Counted from the first letter of the stretch, positions 48,108-58,263 are shown. The stretch is 64,000 bases of DNA from Alphaproteobacteria bacterium (GCA_025350465.1 JANXXU010000008.1:186001-250000); one strand, 5' to 3'. Notes: generated from the sequence alone by a model not told the origin. Numbers and translations: made by a program.

Positions 48108-48977
48108 ATGAACTATAAATCTTTAGCCGCTGCGGGCGCGTCCTGCCTTGCGGTAGCGGCACTTGTCGCAGCAAGCGCCAACCCGGCGACGGCGGGAAGA
48201 AGTCGATATGCCGGCACGATCACGCTTGGCTATTCGTACACCGACTTCGATCTTCAAGCGGGTCCCAACAGCACCGTTGGCATCAACACCTTCATCGGTT
48301 CGGGCGCAGTCGTTTACAACGTCGAAGGCAATTACAACGTGCAAGGCGATTTCGCATTTGCTTCGCACAGCCCCGACAACAGCAAGACGCTCGGCATCAG
48401 CCTCGCGCTCGACACGTGGACGGCGGGCGGCACTTTCTTCTGGCGCGACCCCAACGTCGGAATGCTCGGCGTCGATGTCGGCTATCAATCGGCTGACGTA
48501 GGAATTTCCGGCGACGGCTTCCGCATCGGCGGGCGTGGCGAATACTATTGTGGCGATCACTGGACGATCGGCGCCGCCGCGGGCTGGGAGCAGGTGGATT
48601 TCCACTCGATCAGCCGCATCGACGGTTGGTACGCCAACGCGCAAGTGAAGTACTATTGGAACGACAGAACGTCGTTCTCGCTGAATGGCAACTACTACAC
48701 TGCCAACGTCAGCGCCGCGCCGATCAACGCCAATCAGTGGAGCGTCGGTCTTGAGGGCGAGTACCTCATCAGCCGCGACACGCCGGTTTCTGTTTACGGC
48801 GGCGTGCGCTATGGCGACTTCAACGTCAATTTCACGTCGCACGATCCGACCGATTGGACGGTCTATGCCGGCCTCAAGTTCCGCTTCGGCAACGACGGCG
48901 GTGCCTTGGTCGATCAGGATCGCAATGGAGCGCTTGCGGCGACGACGACCGGTCTGGCTCAGCCGTTCCAAATGTAA
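48108..48977 (+). CDS. Exported outer-membrane beta-barrel-like protein
   Basis: Signal peptide; many amphipathic strand-like segments (YAGTITLGYSYTDFDLQ, ANAQVKYYWNDRTSFSLNGNYYTANV); paralogue of 53693-54547. Confidence 0.78.
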   Translation: MNYKSLAAAGASCLAVAALVAASANPATAGRSRYAGTITLGYSYTDFDLQAGPNSTVGINTFIGSGAVVYNVEGNYNVQGDFAFASHSPDNSKTLGISLALDTWTAGGTFFWRDPNVGMLGVDVGYQSADVGISGDGFRIGGRGEYYCGDHWTIGAAAGWEQVDFHSISRIDGWYANAQVKYYWNDRTSFSLNGNYYTANVSAAPINANQWSVGLEGEYLISRDTPVSVYGGVRYGDFNVNFTSHDPTDWTVYAGLKFRFGNDGGALVDQDRNGALAATTTGLAQPFQM

Positions 48978-49014
48978 TGATTGCTTGAGGCGGCAACGCC
49001 TCTGGTTCTTCTTG

Positions 49015-49048
49015 GGCGCGGGCGGGCAACCTCCCGCGCCTTTGTTTT
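49015..49048 (+). terminator. Intrinsic terminator
   Basis: GGCGCGGG-cgggcaacct-CCCGCGCC followed by TTTGTTTT, after the beta-barrel gene. Confidence 0.7.
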
Positions 49049-49121
49049 GTGCGCGGCCGCGCACCGGCCTTGTTTTGGCTGTATGATCCTGTTCCGCTGT
49101 GGCTAGCCCCTGGGAACATCC

Positions 49122-51290
49122 ATGACGCAATTTGCGCTTCGCTGGCTTGCCTATGCTTCTGCGTGGGGGCTCGTCTCGATCGCTCCGCCCGTGTCGGCGG
49201 GCGCGCTGCCGCCGATCCCCGACACGCCCGTGCAATCGGTGGTCGAGGCTTATCATGGCACGCGTGTAGGCGATCCCTACCGCTGGCTCGAGAACGCGAA
49301 CGACCCTGCCGTCAAGCTATGGAGCCAGGCGCAGAACGCGCGCACGCGGGCGTATCTCGACGGGCTGCCGATGCGCGCGACTCTGAAGGAGCGCTTGACG
49401 AAGCTCATCACCAAGACATCGCCGGCTTACTACGGTCTACGGGCCGAAGGCGGAAAGCTCTTCGCCCTCTACAATCAGCCGCCGAAGCAGCAGCCGATGA
49501 TCGCCGTCATGAGCCAGGACGGCGATCCGGCCACAGCTGGCATTGTCCTCGATCCCAACAAATTGAATCCGAAAGGGACGACGGCGATCGATTGGTTCGT
49601 GCCGTCTCACGACGGCAAGCTGATCGCCGTATCGCTGTCGGAGAACGGAAGCGAAGACGGTTCGCTCAATATCTTCGACGTCGCGACGGGACAGCGTGTC
49701 GGCGAGATCGTAACCCGCGTCCAATACCCGACCGGCGGCGGCAGCATGGCGTGGGCGCCCGACAACAAGGGTTTCTGGTACACGCGCTATCCGGGAAGCG
49801 AGCGCCCCGAAGCCGATCGCCATTTCTTCCAGCAAGTCTATTTCCACGCGATCGGCAGCGATCCCAAGACCGACAAATATGTTCTCGGCAAGGACCTGCC
49901 AAAGGTCGCCGAGATCGCATTCGACAATAAGAACGATCCCTCTTCCGTACTTGTCACGGTGTTGAATGGCGACGGCGGCGAAGTCTCCCACTACGTGATC
50001 AAGCGCGACGGCGTCGTCGCCCAGGTCACTCGCTTCGAGGACAAGGTCGTCTACGCCTCGTTCGGGCCTGACAAGGCGCTTTACATGGTCTCACGCAAGG
50101 ACGCGCCCAACGGCAAGGTTCTGAAACTCGCGCCGGGCGACACGACGCTTGCCAATTCAAAGACCATCGTGCCCGAGGGCAATCTCGCGATCGACATCGA
50201 GGGCGCCGCCTTTGTCGTCACCGCCAAAAAGCTCTTCCTTCGCCTCATCGACGGTGGTCCGTCGACTGTCCGCATGTTCGATCTCGACGGCAAAGACAAA
50301 GGCAAACTCGCGCTGCCCGAGGTGGCGGCCGTGTCCGACATGGAGCGTGTCGGCGACGATGTCTTCTACCAAGTCGTGACCTATTTGACGCCGCCTTACT
50401 TCGCCCGCTACGTCGCGACGACAGGCAAGAGCGCACCGACCAAACTGAAAGTCGTCAGTCCGGTCGACTTCACCGATGTCGAAGTGGTGCGCGAATTCGC
50501 GACTTCGAAGGACGGCACGAAAATTCCGTTGAACATCATCCGCCGCAAAGGCCTGGCGCTGGACGGCGGCAATCCTGTGCTGCTCTACGGCTATGGCGGT
50601 TATGGCGTAAGCGAGACGCCGTACTTCCTTGGCGCTTCGCGTCGCATGTTGTTCGACGGCGGCGCAGTCTTCGTCATCGCCAACATTCGCGGCGGCGGCG
50701 AATATGGCGAGAAGTGGCATTTGCAAGGTAATCTGACGAACAAGCAAAATGTCTTCGACGATTTCATCGCGTCTGCCGAGTATCTGATCGCAAAGAAATA
50801 CACGAGCGCTCAGCGTCTTGCGATCATGGGCGGCTCGAACGGCGGCTTGCTCATGGGCGCTGCGCTGACGCAGAGGCCCGAACTCTTTCGCGCCGTGGTC
50901 TCGCAAGTTGGCATCTACGACATGCTGCGCGTCGAGCTCGACCCGAACGGACTCTTCAATACGACTGAGTTCGGGACGGTGAAGGACGACGCTCAATTCA
51001 AGGCTCTCTACGCCTATTCGCCGTACCACCACGTGACCGACGGCTCGATTTATCCCTCGATCCTGTTCATGACCGGCGAGAACGATGGGCGCGTCAATCC
51101 GATGCAGTCGCGCAAGATGACCGCCCGCCTGCAGTCCGCGAACCCCAACCCGAAAGGCAACCCGGTCTTTCTGCGCACCAGCGCCGAATCCGGCCACGGG
51201 CAAGGGTCGAGTCTTTCGACCCGCATCGAGGAGGGCGCGGATTATTTGAGCTTTATCTACGATCAGTTGGGGATGAAGGTTAAAAACTGA
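49122..51290 (+). CDS. Prolyl oligopeptidase-family (S9) serine peptidase
   Basis: PVQSVVEAYHGTRVGDPYRWLEN, GGSNGGLLMGAALTQRPELFRAVV (GxSxGG), HGQGSSLSTRIEEGADYLSF. Confidence 0.95.
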   Translation: MTQFALRWLAYASAWGLVSIAPPVSAGALPPIPDTPVQSVVEAYHGTRVGDPYRWLENANDPAVKLWSQAQNARTRAYLDGLPMRATLKERLTKLITKTSPAYYGLRAEGGKLFALYNQPPKQQPMIAVMSQDGDPATAGIVLDPNKLNPKGTTAIDWFVPSHDGKLIAVSLSENGSEDGSLNIFDVATGQRVGEIVTRVQYPTGGGSMAWAPDNKGFWYTRYPGSERPEADRHFFQQVYFHAIGSDPKTDKYVLGKDLPKVAEIAFDNKNDPSSVLVTVLNGDGGEVSHYVIKRDGVVAQVTRFEDKVVYASFGPDKALYMVSRKDAPNGKVLKLAPGDTTLANSKTIVPEGNLAIDIEGAAFVVTAKKLFLRLIDGGPSTVRMFDLDGKDKGKLALPEVAAVSDMERVGDDVFYQVVTYLTPPYFARYVATTGKSAPTKLKVVSPVDFTDVEVVREFATSKDGTKIPLNIIRRKGLALDGGNPVLLYGYGGYGVSETPYFLGASRRMLFDGGAVFVIANIRGGGEYGEKWHLQGNLTNKQNVFDDFIASAEYLIAKKYTSAQRLAIMGGSNGGLLMGAALTQRPELFRAVVSQVGIYDMLRVELDPNGLFNTTEFGTVKDDAQFKALYAYSPYHHVTDGSIYPSILFMTGENDGRVNPMQSRKMTARLQSANPNPKGNPVFLRTSAESGHGQGSSLSTRIEEGADYLSFIYDQLGMKVKN

Positions 51291-51362
51291 CGCCGCGCTT
51301 TATGGTGCGCCGCCAATTTGCTTAAGTTGCACGACAGACGCGGCGGACCAGCGTCAAAGAGG

Positions 51363-52259
51363 GTGGGTGGTTTGGACCAAAGTTGGCTGATTCCTGGCCT
51401 GATCTGGCTCATGGTGGGCCTAAGCGCCGTTGCGATCGCCTTGGGAGTTATGGTCTTTGCGGCCCGTCGCATGGGAGCAAATGGCGACGGCTCTTCGTCG
51501 AACACCAAGCCCGCCGGTCCGGCGAACGACGATAAGTCGGCGCGACGGCCCGATCCCAAACCTGCACGGCGCCCGCAAGCGAATTCGAAACCAGCTCCAC
51601 TCAAACTGTCGCTGCGTGAATTTCGCGGACTGCGGCTTGCCGACTTTCGCGACGACGGCCGCGCGCTGCGCGACTTCGGCGAGCTGGTGACAGTGGCGAC
51701 GCTCGCCGCCGAGGGGTGGAAGAAATTGCCGTCGAAGATTCAAGGCGGGCAGGGCCTCGATCTTCTGCTGGTGCGCGAAGTGCGCGGCGCCGGCGGGTTT
51801 GAAGCCCGCGCGATCGAAATGAAAACCAACAACGCCGCCTACGATCCGGCGGCCATGAGCGACGAGCGCGTGCAATCGGCGCTCGGCCATTTGCACGATA
51901 TCGGCGCCTTCGACGAAGCGACGTTCGAGGAACTTTATCGCGGCGTCATGCAGGGTCCGCCGTATTTCCGTAAGGAGGTTTGGCGTCACCAACTCGACAG
52001 CGGCGTCACCACAATCTGGGATCTCGATGAAGGTGGCAGGAAAACGACTTCGCAGCTGCGCTCCTCTGCGCACCTCATGGATGCCTTATTCCAGATGATC
52101 AAGCAGCTCGATCGTAACGCCGATTACGTCGACCGTCCGCCGGTCGTGACGCCCGCCGAGGAGATCTCGCTCATGGGCTCGCGCGGCGCCAAGCGTCGGG
52201 TATCGTTCATGCGAGGCTACGGCCGGGCTTTCGCCTTTACGCCAAAACGTCGCGCGTGA
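51363..52259 (+). CDS. Single-TM protein with candidate PD-(D/E)xK nuclease-like domain
   Basis: TM WLIPGLIWLMVGLSAVAIALGVMVF, Pro/Lys/Arg-rich linker, FGELVTVATLAAEGWKKLPSKIQGGQGLDLLLVRE...EARAIEMKTN. Start uncertain (GTG 51363, TTG 51372, or track start 51318). Confidence 0.65.
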   Translation: MGGLDQSWLIPGLIWLMVGLSAVAIALGVMVFAARRMGANGDGSSSNTKPAGPANDDKSARRPDPKPARRPQANSKPAPLKLSLREFRGLRLADFRDDGRALRDFGELVTVATLAAEGWKKLPSKIQGGQGLDLLLVREVRGAGGFEARAIEMKTNNAAYDPAAMSDERVQSALGHLHDIGAFDEATFEELYRGVMQGPPYFRKEVWRHQLDSGVTTIWDLDEGGRKTTSQLRSSAHLMDALFQMIKQLDRNADYVDRPPVVTPAEEISLMGSRGAKRRVSFMRGYGRAFAFTPKRRA

Positions 52260-53403
52260 TGTCGCTGGTCTTGATGACGCCGGTCAGCGCCATCGCCACT
52301 TCCATTTCGCGCTTCATCGTCCGCAGAGTTGCCGTGATGCCTGCCTGGCCGCGTGCCGCCAGCGCATAGGCCCACGCGCGTCCGATCAGACATGCGTCTG
52401 CTCCTTGCGCCATCGCCTTCACAATGTCGAGCCCCGAGCGGATGCCGCCGTCGAGAAAGAGCGTGGTCTTGCCGCCGACGGCTTCGCGCATCGCCGGCAA
52501 CGCATCGAGCGTCGCCGACACACTGTCGAGCTGTCGCCCGCCGTGGTTCGAGACGACAATGCCGTCGGGCGCAACCGCACTCATCGCGGCACGCGCGTCT
52601 TGCGGGTCGAGAATGCCCTTGATCACGAGCTTGCCGGGCCAATTCGCGCGGATCCAATCGAGGTCCTTCCACGTCATGCCGGGATCGAGATTCTTGTTGA
52701 TCCAAACTTGAAAATCGGAAAATCCCTTCGCGTCCTTGACCGCATCGACGAGATTGCCGAACGCGAGCGGGCGCCCGCCCAGCGCCACGTCGAAAAGCCA
52801 ATCGACGCGCCGCGCATAGTCGAAGGCGACCTTCGCCCGCGCCATCGGCGACAGCGCCACGCCCATGCCGTTGCGCACATCGCGATAGCGCGCCCCAAGC
52901 ACCGCCAGGTCGACCGTCAACGCCAGCACCGAACATCCCGCCGCGTGGGCGCGCTTGAGCAATTCGCGGGCATAACCGCGATCGCGAATGACATAGAGTT
53001 GAAACCAGAAAGGCTTCGTCGTGCCTGCGCGAACCTCCTCGATCGGGCAAATCGAGACGGTCGACAGCGTGAACGGTACGCCGAAGGCTTCTGCCGCGCG
53101 CGCGGCCTGCACCTCGCCGCGCTTGGCAAGCATCCCCGCGAACCCGACCGGCGCCAACGCGGCCGGAATCTTCCAAGTCTCGCCGAAGATCGTCGCGCTC
53201 GTATCGACGGTGCTTACGTCGCGCAAGATGCGTTGATGGAGTTTGACCCTGCCGAACGCGGCGACATTGTCGGCGAGCGTACGCTCCTCATAGGCGCCGC
53301 CATCGACATAATCGAAGAGTTGGCGCGGCAGGCGCCGTTCCGCCAAACGGCGATAGTCGGCGACGGATGCGGGTGAAAGCGGCAGGCGGGCGCGTTGAGT
53401 CAT
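52237..53403 (-). CDS. FMN-dependent alpha-hydroxy-acid oxidase (L-lactate dehydrogenase-like)
   Basis: FDYVDGGAYEERTL, PIEEVRAGTTKPFWFQLYV, GIVVSNHGGRQLDSVSATLDALP, LDGGIRSGLDIVKAMAQGADACLIGRAW. Confidence 0.95.
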   Translation of the reverse strand: MTQRARLPLSPASVADYRRLAERRLPRQLFDYVDGGAYEERTLADNVAAFGRVKLHQRILRDVSTVDTSATIFGETWKIPAALAPVGFAGMLAKRGEVQAARAAEAFGVPFTLSTVSICPIEEVRAGTTKPFWFQLYVIRDRGYARELLKRAHAAGCSVLALTVDLAVLGARYRDVRNGMGVALSPMARAKVAFDYARRVDWLFDVALGGRPLAFGNLVDAVKDAKGFSDFQVWINKNLDPGMTWKDLDWIRANWPGKLVIKGILDPQDARAAMSAVAPDGIVVSNHGGRQLDSVSATLDALPAMREAVGGKTTLFLDGGIRSGLDIVKAMAQGADACLIGRAWAYALAARGQAGITATLRTMKREMEVAMALTGVIKTSDITRDVLA

Positions 53404-53692
53404 TGAGCCAGTATAGCGTCCCCGAGGGCGCCGCGTTCAAGGCGCCCGTTTGACCTGGAATTGGCGCTGCGATCGTTGATTCGGGCACAGTCAAATCCAT
53501 CGAAATCGGTTGCATGAGCGCGCTTTTCAACCAAGCCGCGCCGCGAAAGCTTGATTTTATTGTGCTTTTGAGAAGGTGCAGGCAGCAGCCCGTCGCGGCA
53601 CAGCACGCGTCCGAGTTCGTTTACAGGCGATTTCGCGTTGCATCACACTGGTTCCAACGATTCGCTTCTTTCGATTCCACCTGAGGAACCTC

Positions 53693-54547
53693 ATGACCAA
53701 GCTCGCATATCTATCGTCAACGGCGCTGTGCGCGCTCGCGCTCGTCGCCGGAGTATCGCCGGCTGCCGCCGACGGCGGCATGGGCAACCAGCTCTACGGC
53801 AGTGCCAATTTCGACTACGATTGGACGATGTACAATCCAAAGATGGGTAGCGATTTCCATACCCACACGTTTATCGGCCAAGGCGCCATTGGCGTGCCGC
53901 TCGGCAACGGTTGGTCGGGCCAAGCCAACTTCTCGTTCGAGACCCAACAGTTCAATAACTTCGGACCGGCGAATTTTTCGGTCGATACCTGGCAGATCGG
54001 CGGCGTGGCCGCTTACCAATTCGACGGCCAAGGGCGGCTCGGTTTCGATCTCGCGTATCAATCTCTCGATTTCGGCGCTACGGTCGATGGCTATCGCGCC
54101 GGCCTTCAGGGCGAGCTTTTCTGGAGGCCGGACGTCACGTTCCGCGCCGCTGCGGGCTATCAAGACTACGACACGAACGGTCTCAGAGGTGACGGGTTCT
54201 ACGGCTCGGCTGGCGGCTCGTATTACTTCAGCCGCAACATCGGGTTCAGGGGCAACGTCGATTACTACACATACAACGTCCGAGGCATCGGTCCGTCTTT
54301 CGACTACAACGCTTGGGACTTCGGCGGCAAACTGCAATACAAATGCGACACCTATCCGCTTGTCTTTGGCGCGCACGCCAACTACGCGACGGTCGATGCC
54401 TTCAACGTGAACGGCAACGACGCGTGGAATTTGGGTATCAGCGTCACGGCGTTGTTCGGCATTGGCGCGCAGGACTCCTCTCTGCGTGATGCCGAAGCAA
54501 ATGCCCCGTTTGAGTCGTTGCGCACAGGTGTGAAGTATCTCTTCTGA
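53693..54547 (+). CDS. Exported outer-membrane beta-barrel-like protein (paralogue of 48108-48977)
   Basis: Signal peptide MTKLAYLSSTALCALALVAGVSPAAA; shares TFIGxGA, DTWxxGG, YQSxDxG, NYYTxNV-like segments; ends in KYLF. Confidence 0.78.
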   Translation: MTKLAYLSSTALCALALVAGVSPAAADGGMGNQLYGSANFDYDWTMYNPKMGSDFHTHTFIGQGAIGVPLGNGWSGQANFSFETQQFNNFGPANFSVDTWQIGGVAAYQFDGQGRLGFDLAYQSLDFGATVDGYRAGLQGELFWRPDVTFRAAAGYQDYDTNGLRGDGFYGSAGGSYYFSRNIGFRGNVDYYTYNVRGIGPSFDYNAWDFGGKLQYKCDTYPLVFGAHANYATVDAFNVNGNDAWNLGISVTALFGIGAQDSSLRDAEANAPFESLRTGVKYLF

Positions 54548-54588
54548 AGTCGCTCTTTCCGCATCCGCGCGGACGCAAGCGGAAAAGA

Positions 54589-54624
54589 CAAGGCGCAGGT
54601 TGAAATCTGCGCCTTGTTGATTTT
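54589..54624 (+). terminator. Intrinsic terminator
   Basis: CAAGGCGCAG-gttgaaat-CTGCGCCTTG (10-bp perfect stem) followed by TTGATTTT. Confidence 0.7.
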
Positions 54625-54833
54625 GCGACCGCCGGTTCGGCTCCTAAGTCTGGGTGGCGCCGATCAAGTCGAAGTCGCCGCCCATCACCGCATCGAATTT
54701 GCCCGTGCGCCAAGCGCCGGCTCCGTCGCGCACGAGCGGCGAGAGGGTTCGCCCCGATAACGCCGGATCACGCTGTTCGGCGCCGCTGCGCGCGCGAAAC
54801 CATCCTTCAGCGCAGCACTTGCTTCTGCGTGCG

Positions 54834-55646
54834 TTATCGTTTGCGCGCGATGACCTCGAGCACCATTGGGGTAATCATAAGGCTCCGTGGATCGGCTTCG
54901 GCCGAGGCGAGCGCCTGGCGCGCGGCCTCCGCGTCGACCGCGGTCATCTGGCCGCTTGCAACGAGCCGCTCGAAGAACACGTTGGCGAAACTTGCGGGCC
55001 AGCGCCAGATCGCGCTCGACGGCGGCACGACATCAATGATCGGTTTGAGCTCGACAATTTCGAAACCTGCATTGGCCAAGGTCGTGGGCAACGTCAACGC
55101 GCTATCGACGAACCCGCCGCCCAGGCGAATGCTGTCGATGACCTCCGCCACGAAATGCTCGAACGCTGCCGAGCGCGGTGCCAGCCGCCAGGTTCGATAG
55201 TCGAGATATTCGTGGAAGACGGCAATCGCACCTGGCTTAAGTGCGCGCGCCAGGTGATCGACGACCGTGCCCGGGTCCCTTACGAACGACAACACCCACC
55301 GGCACCATGAGGCGTCGGCGACGCTCTCGCCAAACGAGGCATCGACGACATCGGCCTCCATCGTTGTGATATTCGCCAAGCCGCGTCGATGCGCCATGTC
55401 TTCCAGCGCATCCAGAAATCGGCGCGATCGTTCGACGGCGATCACGCGGCCTGTACTGCCTACGATTTCAGCGAGGTCAAGTGATGCATAGCCAGGTCCG
55501 GCTCCGACATCGATAACGGTTCGGCCGGCGGCAATTCCAGCACGCCGCCAAACCTCAAGCGCCCGCGCCCGCCAAACGCGATGCTGCATACCAAGACGCT
55601 CGATCTCCGCGTCGTGCGTGCCCAACACATAATCTCGTTCGCTCAT
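54834..55646 (-). CDS. Class I SAM-dependent methyltransferase
   Basis: GRTVIDVGAGPGYASLDLAEIVGSTGRVIAVERS, DASWCRWVLSFVRDP. Confidence 0.92.
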   Translation of the reverse strand: MSERDYVLGTHDAEIERLGMQHRVWRARALEVWRRAGIAAGRTVIDVGAGPGYASLDLAEIVGSTGRVIAVERSRRFLDALEDMAHRRGLANITTMEADVVDASFGESVADASWCRWVLSFVRDPGTVVDHLARALKPGAIAVFHEYLDYRTWRLAPRSAAFEHFVAEVIDSIRLGGGFVDSALTLPTTLANAGFEIVELKPIIDVVPPSSAIWRWPASFANVFFERLVASGQMTAVDAEAARQALASAEADPRSLMITPMVLEVIARKR

Positions 55647-55732
55647 GCGGGCTCCTCTCTGGGCGCTTGCCTAAATCCGAGCGGCAATCGGCGCTACCCG
55701 TTTTCTGCTTCCGAACTCGGCGGGGCCTCAAG

Positions 55733-56116
55733 TCAGCGCGGTGCGCCGCAGACAACGGTCGCCAAATCGATCATCGGTTCATCGAACGGGGGCTCGCTCG
55801 GCCGGTAATAAAGGCCGCTCACAGTTACCTTCTCGCCATCGATGCACGGAATGATGCCGGCCGCGAACACCGAGATGCGCAATCGTCCGCAGGGTGGACC
55901 AGATGTCTCGAGGTAGAAATAAGTGTTGATCGACTCGTCCGGTTCTTCGGCGCCGCTCTTGATACTGCGCGCTTGGCCTTTGACGACGACCTGCGCCTTG
56001 TCCTTGAACGGACAGCCGGGGGCCGGTGCGGTGGTCTGCGTGGCGACGCTTGGCTCGAACAAAAATATTGTCGACAGGCAGATGGCGGCGAACGACAACA
56101 GACGCATGGTCGACAC
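55733..56116 (-). CDS. Exported hypothetical protein
   Basis: Signal peptide MSTMRLLSFAAICLSTIFLFEPSVA; four Cys in the mature region. Confidence 0.6.
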   Translation of the reverse strand: MSTMRLLSFAAICLSTIFLFEPSVATQTTAPAPGCPFKDKAQVVVKGQARSIKSGAEEPDESINTYFYLETSGPPCGRLRISVFAAGIIPCIDGEKVTVSGLYYRPSEPPFDEPMIDLATVVCGAPR

Positions 56117-56379
56117 TCAATTGAAGCCAATGGTAAACGTGCGTACCACAATTCCATGCGCCTGGAGGAATGTCGTGCGCACAACCTTTATTCCTGCATC
56201 CGCCAACCGCTATTTCCAAAGCGGCTCTCGACCTGCTCGACATACACGTCGGCTGCATCGGTCCCGCAGAACTGCGCGGCCGAGTTCGTGATGCGGTGTC
56301 GAGGCTCTCGGCAATCTACGCCCGCGCGCTTCGAGCATAGGCGAGACCGCCGCGCCAAGGCTCATTGCAAAACGAAGAC

Positions 56380-56405
56380 GGCGCGCTCGGTTGGCCGAAC
56401 GCGCC
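56380..56405 (-). terminator. Intrinsic terminator (minus strand)
   Basis: GGCGCGttCGGccaaCCGagCGCGCC on minus followed by GTCTTCGTTTT, just after the gene at 56432-56800. Confidence 0.5.
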
Positions 56406-56431
56406 GCTGATACGAACCTTAGTGAGACGGA

Positions 56432-56800
56432 TTAGGACGAAACCGCATCCAGCGCGCGCAGCCGCTCGTAGACCGCTTCGACCGCGTCGACGAAATGGGC
56501 CCCGCCATTGATCACGCAGAAATTGCCCATCGCCTCGTATTGCTTGGTGTAGTCGAAGGCCTTCGGCGTCAGATCGACGTCATGGCCGGTCTTTTCCTTT
56601 TCGATCGTGTTCCGGTGCGACATGTAGCCTTGCGCCCAGCTGAAATAGCTGAGGCCCAAATTCGGTTGGGTCTTCACGTCGGTGATGAAACCGGAACATT
56701 CGCGCGCGCCCATGCCGTAAATACGCGCTCCTTCTTGCGCGACAGCAGTCGACGCACAACTCAACGCAATGCTGACGGCGGCGACAACAACACCTTTCAT
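56432..56800 (-). CDS. Exported hypothetical protein
   Basis: Signal peptide MKGVVVAAVSIALSCASTAVAQ; GARIYGMGARECSGFITD. Confidence 0.65.
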   Translation of the reverse strand: MKGVVVAAVSIALSCASTAVAQEGARIYGMGARECSGFITDVKTQPNLGLSYFSWAQGYMSHRNTIEKEKTGHDVDLTPKAFDYTKQYEAMGNFCVINGGAHFVDAVEAVYERLRALDAVSS

Positions 56801-56959
56801 ACGTGAATCTCCCCGAAAGAAGTGCGGCGAAAAAGCCAACCGATTGCGAGATTAGAGAGAGTCGCAACGGTTTGCGACCGCAAAGAGTTCGCGTCTAGCG
56901 CGAACAAGGGTGCGCTCAACCGGAACGCGCAGTGCGCAATTGTTGGGCGAGTGCCCAAA

Positions 56960-57056
56960 GCGTGATCCCGAAAAGTGGATACCGGTTTTCGGAAAAGATC
57001 ACGCTCGAACAAAGACCTAGCGCCAGATCGGATTCGAGTTGATCCGATTTGGCGCT
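56960..57056. repeat. Rhizobiales-type intergenic double-hairpin repeat
   Basis: GCGTGATCccgaaaagtggataccggttttcggaaaaGATCACGC followed by AGCGCCAgATCGGAT...ATCCGAtTTGGCGCT. Confidence 0.7.
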
Positions 57057-57066
57057 CGTTGCGGTG

Positions 57067-58263
57067 CTATTTCGGCTCGACGCGCACCACCGTTCCCTCG
57101 CCGGTGCCGTGATTGAACGGCGTCGGCGTGTCGGCTTCGGTCAACAGATAAAGATAGCCGTCGGGCCCGGTCCGCACGTCGCGAATGCGCATGCCGATTT
57201 CTTTGAACAGCTCGTCCTGGCCGACGACGGCGTAGTTGGCGTCGAAATTCACATGGCGCACATTCTTGAAGACCAGAGAGCCCGAGAATCCGTCGCCCTC
57301 CCAGGCGGGGAACTTATCCCCATGATAGATTGTGAACCCTGAAGGGGCGATCGAGGGCGTCCAATAAAGCAGCGGCTGCTCCATGCCCGCGCGCTCCGTA
57401 TACGGAGAAACGTAAGCGCCGGAATAGTCCATGCCGTAGGTGATGACCGGCCAGCCGTAGTTCTTGCCCGGTTCGATGATGTTGATTTCGTCGCCGCCGC
57501 GAGGCCCGTGCTCGGTTTCCCACACGCGCCCGGTCTTCGGCTCGACATAGAGGCCTTGTTCGTTGCGGTGGCCAAGCGTCCAAATCTCCGGCCTCGCGCC
57601 GGGTTTGCCCGCGAACGGATTGCCCGGCGGCACGCTGCCGTCGTCGTTGAGGTGAACGATCTTGCCGAGGTCGCTCGACAGATCCTGCGCTTTCTCGCGA
57701 TACTCGAACCCTTCGCCGACGGTCAGCAAGAACGTCCCGTCGGCGAGAAACGCCATGCGTCCGCCGAAATGATTGCCCGTGTCCTTCATCGGTGACGCGG
57801 TGAAGATCGGTTGCACATCGGTGAGTGCGTGGCCGTCGTAGTGCGCGCGCACAACGCGCGTCGCGTTGGCCGCGGCATCGCCGAAGGCGAACGTCAGATA
57901 GACGATGTTGTTTTCCTTGAACTTCGGATGCAGCACGATGTCGAACAATCCGGCTTGTGCCCCCGCCTGCGTGTAGACGGGGGGCACGCCGGTGATCGGC
58001 GTCGGATCGAGCACGCCGTTGCGAAGCACGCGCAAGCGTCCGGCGCGCTCCGTTACCAGCATCGAGCCGTCGGGCAGAAAGGCGATCGACCAGGGGTGAT
58101 CGAGGCCCTTGGCAAGTGTCGTCAGCTTGTAAGAAACCGGTCCGGTAGGAGCGGGCACCGGCGCGACGTCGGCGGGATCTCTGGGCGTCTCCGGCCCCGC
58201 ATCGGCATGTGCCGCGCCTGCCCCAAAGACACACAAAGCAAAGATAATGGTGCAAAGGCGCAT
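57067..58263 (-). CDS. PQQ-dependent sugar dehydrogenase (soluble, exported)
   Basis: LDHPWSIAFLPDGSMLVTERAGRLRVL, GHRNEQGLYVEPKTGRVWETEHGPRGGDEINIIEPGKNYGWPVITYG; signal peptide. Confidence 0.94.
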   Translation of the reverse strand: MRLCTIIFALCVFGAGAAHADAGPETPRDPADVAPVPAPTGPVSYKLTTLAKGLDHPWSIAFLPDGSMLVTERAGRLRVLRNGVLDPTPITGVPPVYTQAGAQAGLFDIVLHPKFKENNIVYLTFAFGDAAANATRVVRAHYDGHALTDVQPIFTASPMKDTGNHFGGRMAFLADGTFLLTVGEGFEYREKAQDLSSDLGKIVHLNDDGSVPPGNPFAGKPGARPEIWTLGHRNEQGLYVEPKTGRVWETEHGPRGGDEINIIEPGKNYGWPVITYGMDYSGAYVSPYTERAGMEQPLLYWTPSIAPSGFTIYHGDKFPAWEGDGFSGSLVFKNVRHVNFDANYAVVGQDELFKEIGMRIRDVRTGPDGYLYLLTEADTPTPFNHGTGEGTVVRVEPK

